From a virus, in IMG/VR virus record IMGVR_UViG_3300017788_000031, positions 1-54,336 of that record: 54,336 nt of DNA, one strand, 5' to 3'. Below, piece after piece: positions 32,053-39,017 of this stretch. Each line of letters begins with the position of its first letter. Within the stretch, counting starts at the first letter, position 1. A model generated the notes under the pieces. That model saw only the letters and a program-made list of their open reading frames with translations. It was not told the origin of the DNA and made no database searches. The translations under genes were made by a program, and so were the position numbers.

Positions 32053-33117
32053 ATGTGTGTAATCATCATCAAACAAAAGGGTATGCGACTGCCTGTAAGT
32101 GTCGCCAAATCATCAGCACGAATCAATCCTCACGGGCTTGGAGTCATATGGCTCGACACCTTTGAGGTTACCTATCACGAGTCCAAGGACTACAGGACTC
32201 TCGACACTAAGCGTCCGTTCATTGCCCACTTCCGCTACGCTACCATTGGTGCAATCAACAAGGAGAACACGCACCCGTTTCAGTGCGGTAGCAACAAGCA
32301 CGAGTGGCTTATGATGAACGGCACTATCCACGGGCTTGGCACTGCTGAGATATCAGACACCCGTGCGCTTGCAATGTCGCTTGGCGAGATACCCCGTCAC
32401 ACGTGGAAGAAGGAGCTTGAGTCCTACCCGTGCAGGTTCGTCACCATCAACACACGCAACCGCACCTATCAGATTTACAACAAGGAGCTGTGGACACAGC
32501 GCGATGGCATATGGTATTCCAAGGACAACGTACTTGAGGAACACTTGGTTGCTGTGTACGGCACACTCAAGAAGGGCAACTCAAACTACTTCAACTACCT
32601 GCGCTCATCAGGATACCTTGGCAGTGGCGAGACCAAAGACAGATACCCACTGATTGTTGACGGCCTGCCCTACCTCATCGAGAAGAAGGGCATCGGGTAC
32701 AACGTAGACGTTGACGTGTTCAAGGTCAGTGGCGATACACTTGCTGAGCTTGACAGACTCGAGGGTCACCCACGTTGGTACGTACGCAAGCAGGTACAGA
32801 TACAGATGAAGAAGCGCGTGCTCACCTGTTGGATATACTTCAACGGCACTGACGTGAAGGACGGGGCTAAGTTTCACAAGAGCTATGTGCCTGTAAAGTA
32901 CAAGGTCAAGCCTGCCCCTGTGTGGGAAAAGCAGGTCGCAATGTGGGAGGATGACGAGCCGACAGAGATGTTTGACATTGCACCGCCTGCAAACAAGGAG
33001 CACATACCAATCTGTATCAACTGCTACAATGACCTTGAGTTCGATGGGTTCAGCCACTACCACTGCCACGCCTGCAATGGGTGGTTCACGGGTAGCGAGG
33101 TGATTAACTTCGGCTAA
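32053..33117 (+). CDS. Fusion of class II glutamine amidotransferase and gamma-glutamylcyclotransferase
   Basis: 354 residues. Domain 1 (1 to about 155): Ntn-type GATase-II with Cys2 as predicted nucleophile after Met removal, AHFRYAT (57-63) and MMNGTIHG (87-94). Domain 2 (about 163-275): GGCT/AIG2 with the substrate loop VYGTLKKGN (168-176), YL-GSGETKDRYPL, and catalytic Glu in LDRLEGHP (E227). Domain 3: zinc ribbon with CINC and CHAC (about 321-342). GGCT domains release 5-oxoproline from gamma-glutamyl amines; GATase-II domains use glutamine amide nitrogen. With the amidoligase this suggests making and trimming an amide-linked product. Own promoter upstream. Confidence 0.8.
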   Translation: MCVIIIKQKGMRLPVSVAKSSARINPHGLGVIWLDTFEVTYHESKDYRTLDTKRPFIAHFRYATIGAINKENTHPFQCGSNKHEWLMMNGTIHGLGTAEISDTRALAMSLGEIPRHTWKKELESYPCRFVTINTRNRTYQIYNKELWTQRDGIWYSKDNVLEEHLVAVYGTLKKGNSNYFNYLRSSGYLGSGETKDRYPLIVDGLPYLIEKKGIGYNVDVDVFKVSGDTLAELDRLEGHPRWYVRKQVQIQMKKRVLTCWIYFNGTDVKDGAKFHKSYVPVKYKVKPAPVWEKQVAMWEDDEPTEMFDIAPPANKEHIPICINCYNDLEFDGFSHYHCHACNGWFTGSEVINFG

Positions 33118-33126
33118 GACAAGGGG

Positions 33127-33142
33127 GTGTCTTCAAAGACAC
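33127..33142 (+). repeat. Conserved palindrome/hairpin of ribozyme cassette 4
   Basis: GTGTCTTCAAAGACAC with GGGG before and TCCCCC after; the outer C residues overlap hammerhead stem III. Confidence 0.88.
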
Positions 33143-33146
33143 TCCC

Positions 33147-33195
33147 CCGTATTGGGGTGTGTGCCCCAACTGATGATTCCGAAAGGATGAAACGG
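33147..33195 (+). ncRNA. Type III hammerhead ribozyme 4
   Basis: Stem III CCGT/ACGG (33147-33150, 33192-33195); cleavage-site A at 33151; stem I TTGGGG/CCCCAA with loop TGTGTG; core CTGATGA (33170-33176); stem II TTCC/GGAT with loop GAAA (U-U next to the core); core GAA (33189-33191). Cleavage after 33151; next ATG at 33220. Confidence 0.93.
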
Positions 33196-33219
33196 AAATC
33201 TAATTAAATCTAATTCACA

Positions 33220-33645
33220 ATGGACAGAACAAGTAAGTCAGCAGAAAAAAGATGGACTGCGTACGTCAAGAAATGCGCAGAGCTAAAAACCTTTGACCAC
33301 CAAGTACTGCGCAAGGAGTACAGCATAGACGCACGGGTAATCAAGACCCTTGTCGATATGGGTTGGGCGATATCATCCAAGAAGGGTAAGTACAATTGGA
33401 TATGCCCTCACCCTCTAAGCGACAGCGACATCAGCGTATTTGTCAAGGCTCACAGGGAGTACATCAAAAAGTTTATGCCGACCACAACTAAGTATGACAA
33501 GCTAAAGTTTGAGACCGCACCGCTCAGAGCTAAGTACGAGATACTCGATAGCAAGGTTGACATCACTGAGGAGCAGGCGATTGAGAGACTTCGCATCGCG
33601 GGTGGATATGAGATATACAAGGTGGAAAAAAAATCAATCCTATGA
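33220..33645 (+). CDS. Unknown protein, 141 residues
   Basis: Begins 24 bases after hammerhead 4. Basic helical N-half (KSAEKRWTAYVKKCAELKTF, then LRKEYSIDARVIKTLVDMGW, possibly a winged helix-turn-helix with strand ISSKKGKYNWICP) and a C-half with EEQAIERLRIAGGYEIYKVE. A nucleic-acid-binding role is plausible. Confidence 0.72.
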   Translation: MDRTSKSAEKRWTAYVKKCAELKTFDHQVLRKEYSIDARVIKTLVDMGWAISSKKGKYNWICPHPLSDSDISVFVKAHREYIKKFMPTTTKYDKLKFETAPLRAKYEILDSKVDITEEQAIERLRIAGGYEIYKVEKKSIL

Positions 33646-33866
33646 ACGATAAACTTAAACCCTACGAGGCTGTGTTCCTCGGAATCATTTACCTCATCAT
33701 AGTTCTCTACTCAGTCAAGGCTATGGCCTCTCTGATAATGGAGACCGATGACGCATCAAGCCTGCTGAAGGTAATCATTATGGATACATTTTGGTTGACC
33801 CTCATCGTGGTGTTGGGCGCACTACTAACCTCAGTAATATTTACCCATAAAAGAAGAAGAAGATGA
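33642..33866 (+). CDS. Small two-segment membrane protein, 74 residues
   Basis: Membrane segments at about 8-30 (AVFLGIIYLIIVLYSVKAMA) and 47-66 (TFWLTLIVVLGALLTSVIFT), ending KRRRR. Coupled to both neighbours by ATGA overlaps. Function unknown. Confidence 0.7.
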   Translation: MNDKLKPYEAVFLGIIYLIIVLYSVKAMASLIMETDDASSLLKVIIMDTFWLTLIVVLGALLTSVIFTHKRRRR

Positions 33867-34123
33867 CAGACTACGAAGCATTCGTAAAGACAGGCAGGTT
33901 CACTCCCGTTGGAGTCTACCTGTCTGCACACCCTAAGGCAAAGGTACATCCCGACTGCACAGACGTTATTGTGTACAACTACGGCTACGTCATACAAGCA
34001 CTCAAGACTAATGAGTTCTACTTCAAGCGCGGCAAGCGCGATGTGAGACACAGAACCCTTGACAGCACTGAGTCTGCGCTATGGTATCTGTTCGTAGAAA
34101 AAGTTATTAACACGTTAAAATAA
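33863..34123 (+). CDS. Unknown protein, 86 residues
   Basis: MTDYEAFVKTGRFTPVGVYL, then beta-rich basic sequence (DVIVYNYGYVIQALKTNEFY, FKRGKRDVRHRTLDS) and a final helix. Function unknown. Confidence 0.68.
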   Translation: MTDYEAFVKTGRFTPVGVYLSAHPKAKVHPDCTDVIVYNYGYVIQALKTNEFYFKRGKRDVRHRTLDSTESALWYLFVEKVINTLK

Positions 34124-34157
34124 TTGTACAATTTATAGACATATTAACCTATATTTG
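34123..34157 (+). promoter_or_regulatory. Promoter of the replication/recombination genes
   Basis: TATATTTG at 34150-34157, with ATTGTACAAT, a perfect inverted repeat, at 34123-34132 near the -33 position and one GACAT element between. It opens the DnaA-like/annealing/exonuclease unit. Confidence 0.65.
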
Positions 34158-34176
34158 TACCCTAAATCTAATCATT

Positions 34177-34479
34177 ATGAAGCAAGAGGTATTCAATCAG
34201 TTCGTTGACAGAGTTTCAGAGAAGGCACGGATAAGCAGGGAGGATTTGTTCTCTCGTTCAAAGCGCAGGGAATTAACTGACGCACGACACCTGCTCTACT
34301 TCCTATGCTCGAGTCGTCATATGCAAATCAGTTACATCCAAAAGTATATGGAGGAGAGTGGATACAAGGTTCAGCACTCGTCCGTCATCCACGGGATTAA
34401 CTCAGTAGAGAACAAGGTAACCAAGGACGCAGACTACAGAGCCATCGTCAAGGAACTAAACAAATCAGTATCACTTTAA
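34177..34479 (+). CDS. DnaA domain-IV-like DNA-binding protein 1
   Basis: 100 residues. ARHLLYFLCSSRHMQISYIQ and GYKVQHSSVIHGINSVENKV follow the DnaA box-binding domain (A-R-x-x-x-Y-[LF], then the H-[ST]-[ST]-V-x-H signature helix). There is no AAA+ domain, so it cannot be a full initiator; it may recognise DnaA-box-like sites in phage or host DNA. Confidence 0.75.
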   Translation: MKQEVFNQFVDRVSEKARISREDLFSRSKRRELTDARHLLYFLCSSRHMQISYIQKYMEESGYKVQHSSVIHGINSVENKVTKDADYRAIVKELNKSVSL

Positions 34480-34490
34480 AAATTAATCAT

Positions 34491-35096
34491 ATGTCACAGA
34501 ATCAATCAGTATTCAACACGCTATCAGCAATCAATGTCAAGGAGAAGATAGAGCGTAAGGGAAACCTTGACTACCTGTCGTGGGCTAACGCTTGGTCTAT
34601 GCTCAAGGCCATCTACCCTGACGCACAGCGCAAGGTCTATGAGCACGACCACACAGGGTTCAACTACTTCACCGATGGCAAGACGGCATACGTGAAGGTG
34701 GGCATCATCGTGAACGGACTCGAGCACATCGACTACCTGCCCGTGATGGACTACCGCAACAACGCAATCCCACTCGAGAAGATTAGCGCAATGGACGTGA
34801 ACAAAACCATTCAGCGTTCAACAGCCAAGGCTATCGCAATGCACGGGCTTGGTCTGTCTCTGTGGACGGGTGAGGATATGCCTGAGATGGTGACCGAGTC
34901 AGCCAAGACTGCCGCACCTGCATCAGCACCCAAGCTCGTTGACCTCAAGCTCGACTCTGAGAATTGGGCGAAGGTATCTCAGTACATCATCGCTAATAAA
35001 CAGATGGGTGTTAACAAGATTGGTCAACAGCTTGGAAGAAAGTACAAGTTGTCGGCTGAGGTAAAGAAAGAAATCACTAACTTAATCAACTCTTAA
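34491..35096 (+). CDS. Single-strand annealing protein (Sak/DUF1071-like)
   Basis: 201 residues. The conserved core is clear: FNTLSAINVKEKIERKGNLD then YLSWANAWSMLKAIYPDA, TAYVKVGIIVNGLEHIDYLP, VMDYRNNAIPLEKISAMDVN and AIAMHGLGLSLWTGED. This is the DUF1071/Sak-type Rad52-like family that anneals complementary strands in phage recombination. A helical C-terminal tail may contact SSB or DNA. The exonuclease gene follows after 4 bases, a typical pair. Confidence 0.83.
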   Translation: MSQNQSVFNTLSAINVKEKIERKGNLDYLSWANAWSMLKAIYPDAQRKVYEHDHTGFNYFTDGKTAYVKVGIIVNGLEHIDYLPVMDYRNNAIPLEKISAMDVNKTIQRSTAKAIAMHGLGLSLWTGEDMPEMVTESAKTAAPASAPKLVDLKLDSENWAKVSQYIIANKQMGVNKIGQQLGRKYKLSAEVKKEITNLINS

Positions 35097-35100
35097 TTCA

Positions 35101-35844
35101 ATGAGCACAGCACAAGACATCATCGAGATACTCAAGGATGACCTTGAGTATTACAACGGGGTGGGTAAGAACTACCTGTCCAACTCAGACATCGGCACAC
35201 TGCTTACCAACCCTCAGGACTTTGGTAAACCACGCGAGGACAACAAGTCCTTTATGGAGGGCAGGTACTTCCATCAGCTAATGATTGAGCCTGAGAAGGC
35301 AGTCGATACTCCGTTCGTTGACGTGAGTACACGCAACACCAAGGAGTACAAGGCGTACTGCGAGAGCATCAACCTCCCGTTCTGTATGCTCAAGAAAGAG
35401 ATGGATGAGGTGAAGCGGCTCGTGTCCCTGATGAAGGGGAACATCAGCTTCTACGATGAGATATACAAGGAGGGTAATGAGTACGAGGTTCCAATGGTAG
35501 GTGAGATACAGGGGATGATGTGGAAGGGGAAAGCCGACATTGTCACCGATGAAATCATCATCGACCTGAAGACCACCTCAGACATCAACAAGTTCAAGTG
35601 GTCAGCCAAGGCGTACAACTACGACTCTCAGTGCTACATTTATCAGAGCTTGTTCGGTAAGCCGCTCGTGTTTTACGTGGTTGACAAGGAGACGGGTCAG
35701 CTTGGAATCTTCAGACCAACGGAGAACTTCATCAAGGGCGGTGAGTTGAAGGTGACTAAGGCCATACAGGTCTATGAGAAATACTTCAGCGAGAATCCAA
35801 CTGATGACATCGTCAACTATTACATTGACGAAACGCTTGACTGA
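35101..35844 (+). CDS. PD-(D/E)XK exonuclease (RecE/RecB-like)
   Basis: 247 residues. Motif series: FMEGRYFHQLMIEPE (helix with conserved H, about 60-74), KGKADIV (Asp of the active site, about 142-148), IIIDLKTTSD (D-x-K pair, about 152-161), and YDSQCYIYQSLFG (Q-x-x-x-Y). This is the order of RecE-type recombination exonucleases, which resect duplex ends for the annealing protein encoded before it. Confidence 0.83.
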   Translation: MSTAQDIIEILKDDLEYYNGVGKNYLSNSDIGTLLTNPQDFGKPREDNKSFMEGRYFHQLMIEPEKAVDTPFVDVSTRNTKEYKAYCESINLPFCMLKKEMDEVKRLVSLMKGNISFYDEIYKEGNEYEVPMVGEIQGMMWKGKADIVTDEIIIDLKTTSDINKFKWSAKAYNYDSQCYIYQSLFGKPLVFYVVDKETGQLGIFRPTENFIKGGELKVTKAIQVYEKYFSENPTDDIVNYYIDETLD

Positions 35845-35859
35845 GTAGCTATCAGTCGC

Positions 35860-35914
35860 CCTATGCCTGCAATACTCAGCGTAACCTCGAGCATCCGGTG
35901 TGAGCAGGCATAGG
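35860..35914 (+). ncRNA. Long stem-loop upstream of tRNA-like fold
   Basis: An 11-bp perfect stem CCTATGCCTGC / GCAGGCATAGG (35860-35870, 35904-35914) closes a 33-base loop that contains GCGTAAC, also present in the adjacent tRNA-like element. Directly after the exonuclease stop codon. Confidence 0.5.
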
Positions 35915-35919
35915 TTCAA

Positions 35920-35973
35920 GGTGGGGTGCGCGTAACAGGGTTGCCTTGAGAGGTTCGAGTCCTCACCCCACCG
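35920..35973 (+). ncRNA. tRNA-like mini-structure (53-54 nt)
   Basis: Perfect 7-bp acceptor-like stem GGTGGGG/CCCCACC followed by a discriminator-like G; a T-arm with GGTTCGAGTCC (T-loop TTCGAGT, 4-bp stem plus an A-A mismatch); and between them only about 24 bases able to form one hairpin GTAAC-AGG-GTTGC. Too short for a normal tRNA with D and anticodon arms. It may be a tRNA mimic or a degraded tRNA gene. Confidence 0.45.
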
Positions 35974-35977
35974 CAAA

Positions 35978-35993
35978 GTGTCTTCAAAGACAT
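35978..35993 (+). repeat. Conserved palindrome copy before the SSB-like gene
   Basis: GTGTCTTCAAAGACAT, one change in the last base (G-U pair in RNA). Three bases before the pseudoknot. Confidence 0.8.
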
Positions 35994-35995
35994 CC

Positions 35996-36053
35996 ACTGA
36001 GTAGTGAGTTCAGCCCCAAGGATTCACTGCTCAGTTAATAAATAGATTGGGGC
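35996..36053 (+). ncRNA. Pseudoknot in the leader of the SSB-like gene
   Basis: 12-bp stem ACTGAGTAGTGA / TCACTGCTCAGT (35996-36007, 36024-36035; one G-U), whose loop base run GCCCCAA (36013-36019) pairs perfectly with TTGGGGC (36047-36053) after an A-rich linker TAATAAATAGA. It occupies the place that hammerheads take in four other leaders (18 bases to ATG). Possibly another ribozyme or a translational control element. Confidence 0.6.
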
Positions 36054-36071
36054 AAACAAAAATCAATTCAA

Positions 36072-36374
36072 ATGGCAGAAGAAAAAATCTTTGCTGACGG
36101 ATTCTCATTCAAGCGTAATGAGAATGCACCCGACTTTGTTGTCGGTAGACTATCAATGAAAGTGGATGAGGCTATCGCCTTTCTCAGAAAGCACGAGAAG
36201 GGAGGGTGGACAAACCTCAATGTCAAACAAGCGCGTAGTGGAAACTACTACCTTGAGTTGGACACTTACGAACCTAAGGGCGGTGCGAAGCCTGAACCCA
36301 AACAGGAGTCAGCACCCAAGGCAAAGCCTAAGGCTGAGCCTGCGAAGGAGGAAGAGGAAGAGTTACCTTTCTAA
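36072..36374 (+). CDS. SSB-like single-stranded-DNA-binding protein candidate
   Basis: 100 residues. An N-terminal beta-rich domain (FSFKRNENAPDFVVGRLSMK, NLNVKQARSGNYYLELDTY), a Lys/Pro/Ala/Glu linker and an acidic tip EEEEELPF, the hallmark tail by which SSB proteins recruit partners. Place between exonuclease and helicase supports this. The core is shorter than a usual OB fold, so a distinct small SSB is meant. It is followed by a strong terminator. Confidence 0.65.
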   Translation: MAEEKIFADGFSFKRNENAPDFVVGRLSMKVDEAIAFLRKHEKGGWTNLNVKQARSGNYYLELDTYEPKGGAKPEPKQESAPKAKPKAEPAKEEEEELPF

Positions 36375-36395
36375 TCAACAAGTTAACCCAAGACA

Positions 36396-36419
36396 GGGGG
36401 AGAATATCCCCCTTTTTTT
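36396..36419 (+). terminator. Rho-independent terminator after the SSB-like gene
   Basis: 6-bp stem GGGGGA/TCCCCC, loop GAATA, then seven T. Confidence 0.88.
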
Positions 36420-36449
36420 GGCTCCGAGCTGTGTCAATTATGCCATATG

Positions 36450-36590
36450 GAGACCCCCTACTATCTCTATATATACTTCTCTCTCTCTCTTTTTTTTATT
36501 ATTATTATTTTAATTTAAAAATTGACATAAAAGACATAGACACTATGAGCCAATCACTTAGCTAAAAAAAATCTATCACAAAATCGGCAT
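36450..36590 (+). promoter_or_regulatory. Leader/control region of the primase-helicase, with GACATA repeats
   Basis: No TAnnTTTG box. Pyrimidine-rich run, then TTGACATAAAAGACATAGAC and, 18 bases on, CTTAGCTAAAAAAAATCTATC. This aligns without gaps with the region at 24,475-24,530. TTGACA with TATGAG 16 bases later could be a sigma-70-like promoter, or the repeats may be origin iterons. Confidence 0.55.
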
Positions 36591-39017
36591 ATGAATAACA
36601 CAATAACCATCTTTCAGAACATCCGCGACACGGACACCCCGTTCTTCAGGGAGGTACACAAGATACTTGAGCGTATCAAGGAGGGAGCAAGCAAGGACTT
36701 GGTCAAGAGGATACGGGCGGAGAAGCGCAAGCCCGAGCGCAACGAGATGAAGAAGCAACTGCCTGCCATCTGCTTCAGCGGCAAGTTCAACAAGCGGTCG
36801 GACACCGCCATCATCGAGCACTCAGGTCTTATCTGTTTGGACTTCGATGGATACACCAAGCAAAAGGAATTACTACAAGACAAGGAGAACCTCAGCAAGA
36901 ACAAGTATGTGTTCAGCGTATTCATCTCCCCTTCGGGCAATGGTCTCAAGGCACTCGTCAAGATACCGACTGACCCCGACAACCACACCAACTACTTCAA
37001 CTCGCTTGAGAAATATTTCAACTCCCCGTACTTCGACAAGACAAGTAAGAACCTCAGCCGTGTATGCTACGAGTCATACGACCCACTCATCCACATCAAC
37101 GAGAACTCATCGGTATGGGATACGATTGAGGAGGCTGAGTACAATGAGGTGAACAAGGTCAAAGACCAACCCACCATCCCAATCACTGACGAGAATAAGA
37201 TTGTGGACATACTCATCAAGTGGTGGACAAAGAAATACCCGATGTATGAGGGGCAGAGAAATCAGAACGCATACGTCCTTGCGATGGCGTTCAATGACTT
37301 TGGAATCAACAAAGGTCTTGCAGGGTACGTGTTGAATCAGTATTCCACTGAGGACTTCACGGCACGCGAGATTGCAACAACTATCGACTCAGCGTATAAG
37401 AACACTGCCAACTTCGGAACTAAGTACTACGAGGACGAGGAGAGGGTAAACCAAATCAAAGCCAAGTTGAGGAGAGGCGTATCAAAAAAAGAGATACGCT
37501 ACCAACTCCAAGACTCTAACTTGGATAGCGAGGTAATTGAATCAGTCCTGAACAAGGTTGAGGAGGAGAACGCCAAGCAAACCTTTTGGACTAAGAACGA
37601 CAAGGGAGTCATCAAGATAATACACATTCTGTTCAAGCAGTTCCTTGAGGACAATGGGTTCTACAAGTACTGCCCTGAGGGTGGGAAGAACTACGTGTTC
37701 GTGAAGGTAACCAACAACCTCATCGACCACACATCAGAGAAAGAGATAAAGGACTTCGTGCTTGCGCACCTGCTTGAGTTGGATGACATCTCCGTCTACA
37801 ACTACTTCGCTGACAACACAAGGTTCTTCAAGGAGGAGTTCCTCTCGATGCTCTCAACGATTGACATCTACTTCATTGCCGACAACAAAGACTGCTCATA
37901 CCTTTACTACCGCAACTGCGCGGTGAAGATTACAAAGGATGAGGTGACACCCATCGACTACCTCGACCTTGGTGGTTACGTGTGGAAAGACCACGTCATT
38001 GACAGGGTGTTCAACATCTGTGACGTGACGGGCAGGTGTGACTTCAGGCAGTTCGTTAGCAACATCAATGGTGGTGACGAGAGCAGGGTCAGGTCAATGG
38101 AGAGCACCATCGGATTCCTGATGCACGGGTACAAGAACCTATCGTACTGCCCTGCCATCATCCTCAACGATGAGGTGATTAGCGACAACCCTGAGGGAGG
38201 AACAGGGAAGGGTCTCCTGATGAGTGCGCTGAGCAACCTGAAGAAACTTGTGGTGATAGATGGTAAGTCATTCACCTTTGAGCGGTCGTTCGCATACCAA
38301 CTTGTGTCTGCTGACACGCAGATACTATGCTTTGATGACGTGAAGAAACACTTTGACTTCGAGCGTCTCTTCAGCGTAGTCACGGAAGGGTTGACTCTTG
38401 AGAAGAAGAACAAGGATGCTATCAAGATTCCGTTCAGCAAGTCACCCAAGATTGCCATCACTACGAACTACGCAATCAAGGGGGCAGGCAACTCATTTGC
38501 AAGACGCAAGTGGGAACTTGAACTGCATCAGTATTACAGGAAAGACTTCACCCCACTCGATGAGTTTGGCAAGTTAATGTTTGGTGATTGGAACGATGAC
38601 GATTGGTGTGAGTTCGACAACTATATGATAGGATGTCTCAAGTCATACCTACGCACAGGATTAATCAAGTCTAAGTTTGTCAACCTCAAGATTCGTCAGC
38701 TATCAGCCGAGACCTGCCACGAGTTCATTGAATGGTGCGGCCTTGTCGATACACAACAGCGCAACGTATCCCTTGACTCAGGCATCAGGCTGTACAAAAA
38801 CGACCTGTACTACAACTTCATTGATGAGTATCCTGACTACGGGCCGAAGGCAAAGATGACCATCAGCAGGACTCGCTTCTACAAGTGGTTAGTATCTTAC
38901 GCCATCTTCAAGGAAGGCACGATGCCCGAGGAGGGACGAGACCAAACAGGCAGGTGGATTATCATTCGAAAGAAACAAGACGCAGAGTATCAGAACCAAT
39001 TAAACGCAGACCTATGA
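36591..39017 (+). CDS. Primase-helicase (VirE-N/PrimPol-like plus SF3/D5-type helicase)
   Basis: 808 residues. N-terminal VirE-N/BT4734-type region with HSGLICLDFDGY (about 79-90) and SPSGNGLKALVKI (about 114-126), the pattern associated with primase-like folds. A central helical linker includes IKAKLRRGVSKKEIRYQLQD. The C-terminal ATPase has Walker A NPEGGTGKG at about 533-541, Walker B ILCFDDVKKH at about 579-588, and the sensor segment PKIAITTNYAI, as in virus SF3/D5 helicases. This makes primers and unwinds the fork. Start ATG at 36591 is next to the GACATA region. Confidence 0.82.
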   Translation: MNNTITIFQNIRDTDTPFFREVHKILERIKEGASKDLVKRIRAEKRKPERNEMKKQLPAICFSGKFNKRSDTAIIEHSGLICLDFDGYTKQKELLQDKENLSKNKYVFSVFISPSGNGLKALVKIPTDPDNHTNYFNSLEKYFNSPYFDKTSKNLSRVCYESYDPLIHINENSSVWDTIEEAEYNEVNKVKDQPTIPITDENKIVDILIKWWTKKYPMYEGQRNQNAYVLAMAFNDFGINKGLAGYVLNQYSTEDFTAREIATTIDSAYKNTANFGTKYYEDEERVNQIKAKLRRGVSKKEIRYQLQDSNLDSEVIESVLNKVEEENAKQTFWTKNDKGVIKIIHILFKQFLEDNGFYKYCPEGGKNYVFVKVTNNLIDHTSEKEIKDFVLAHLLELDDISVYNYFADNTRFFKEEFLSMLSTIDIYFIADNKDCSYLYYRNCAVKITKDEVTPIDYLDLGGYVWKDHVIDRVFNICDVTGRCDFRQFVSNINGGDESRVRSMESTIGFLMHGYKNLSYCPAIILNDEVISDNPEGGTGKGLLMSALSNLKKLVVIDGKSFTFERSFAYQLVSADTQILCFDDVKKHFDFERLFSVVTEGLTLEKKNKDAIKIPFSKSPKIAITTNYAIKGAGNSFARRKWELELHQYYRKDFTPLDEFGKLMFGDWNDDDWCEFDNYMIGCLKSYLRTGLIKSKFVNLKIRQLSAETCHEFIEWCGLVDTQQRNVSLDSGIRLYKNDLYYNFIDEYPDYGPKAKMTISRTRFYKWLVSYAIFKEGTMPEEGRDQTGRWIIIRKKQDAEYQNQLNADL

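Noticed and set aside
35920-35973. A normal tRNA gene
   Set aside because: The acceptor stem and T-arm look right, but about 20 bases needed for separate D and anticodon arms are missing and no anticodon loop can be placed, so only a tRNA-like fold is reported.
35996-36053. Pistol ribozyme
   Set aside because: The hairpin loop pairs with a 3' segment through an A-rich linker as in pistol, but the other two helices and the conserved cleavage region are not present.
36515-36545. Classical sigma-70 promoter for the primase-helicase gene
   Set aside because: TTGACA is followed 16 bases later by TATGAG, but hosts of this kind use TAnnTTTG boxes, and the same block recurs at 24.5 kb without a gene; left as one possibility inside the control region.
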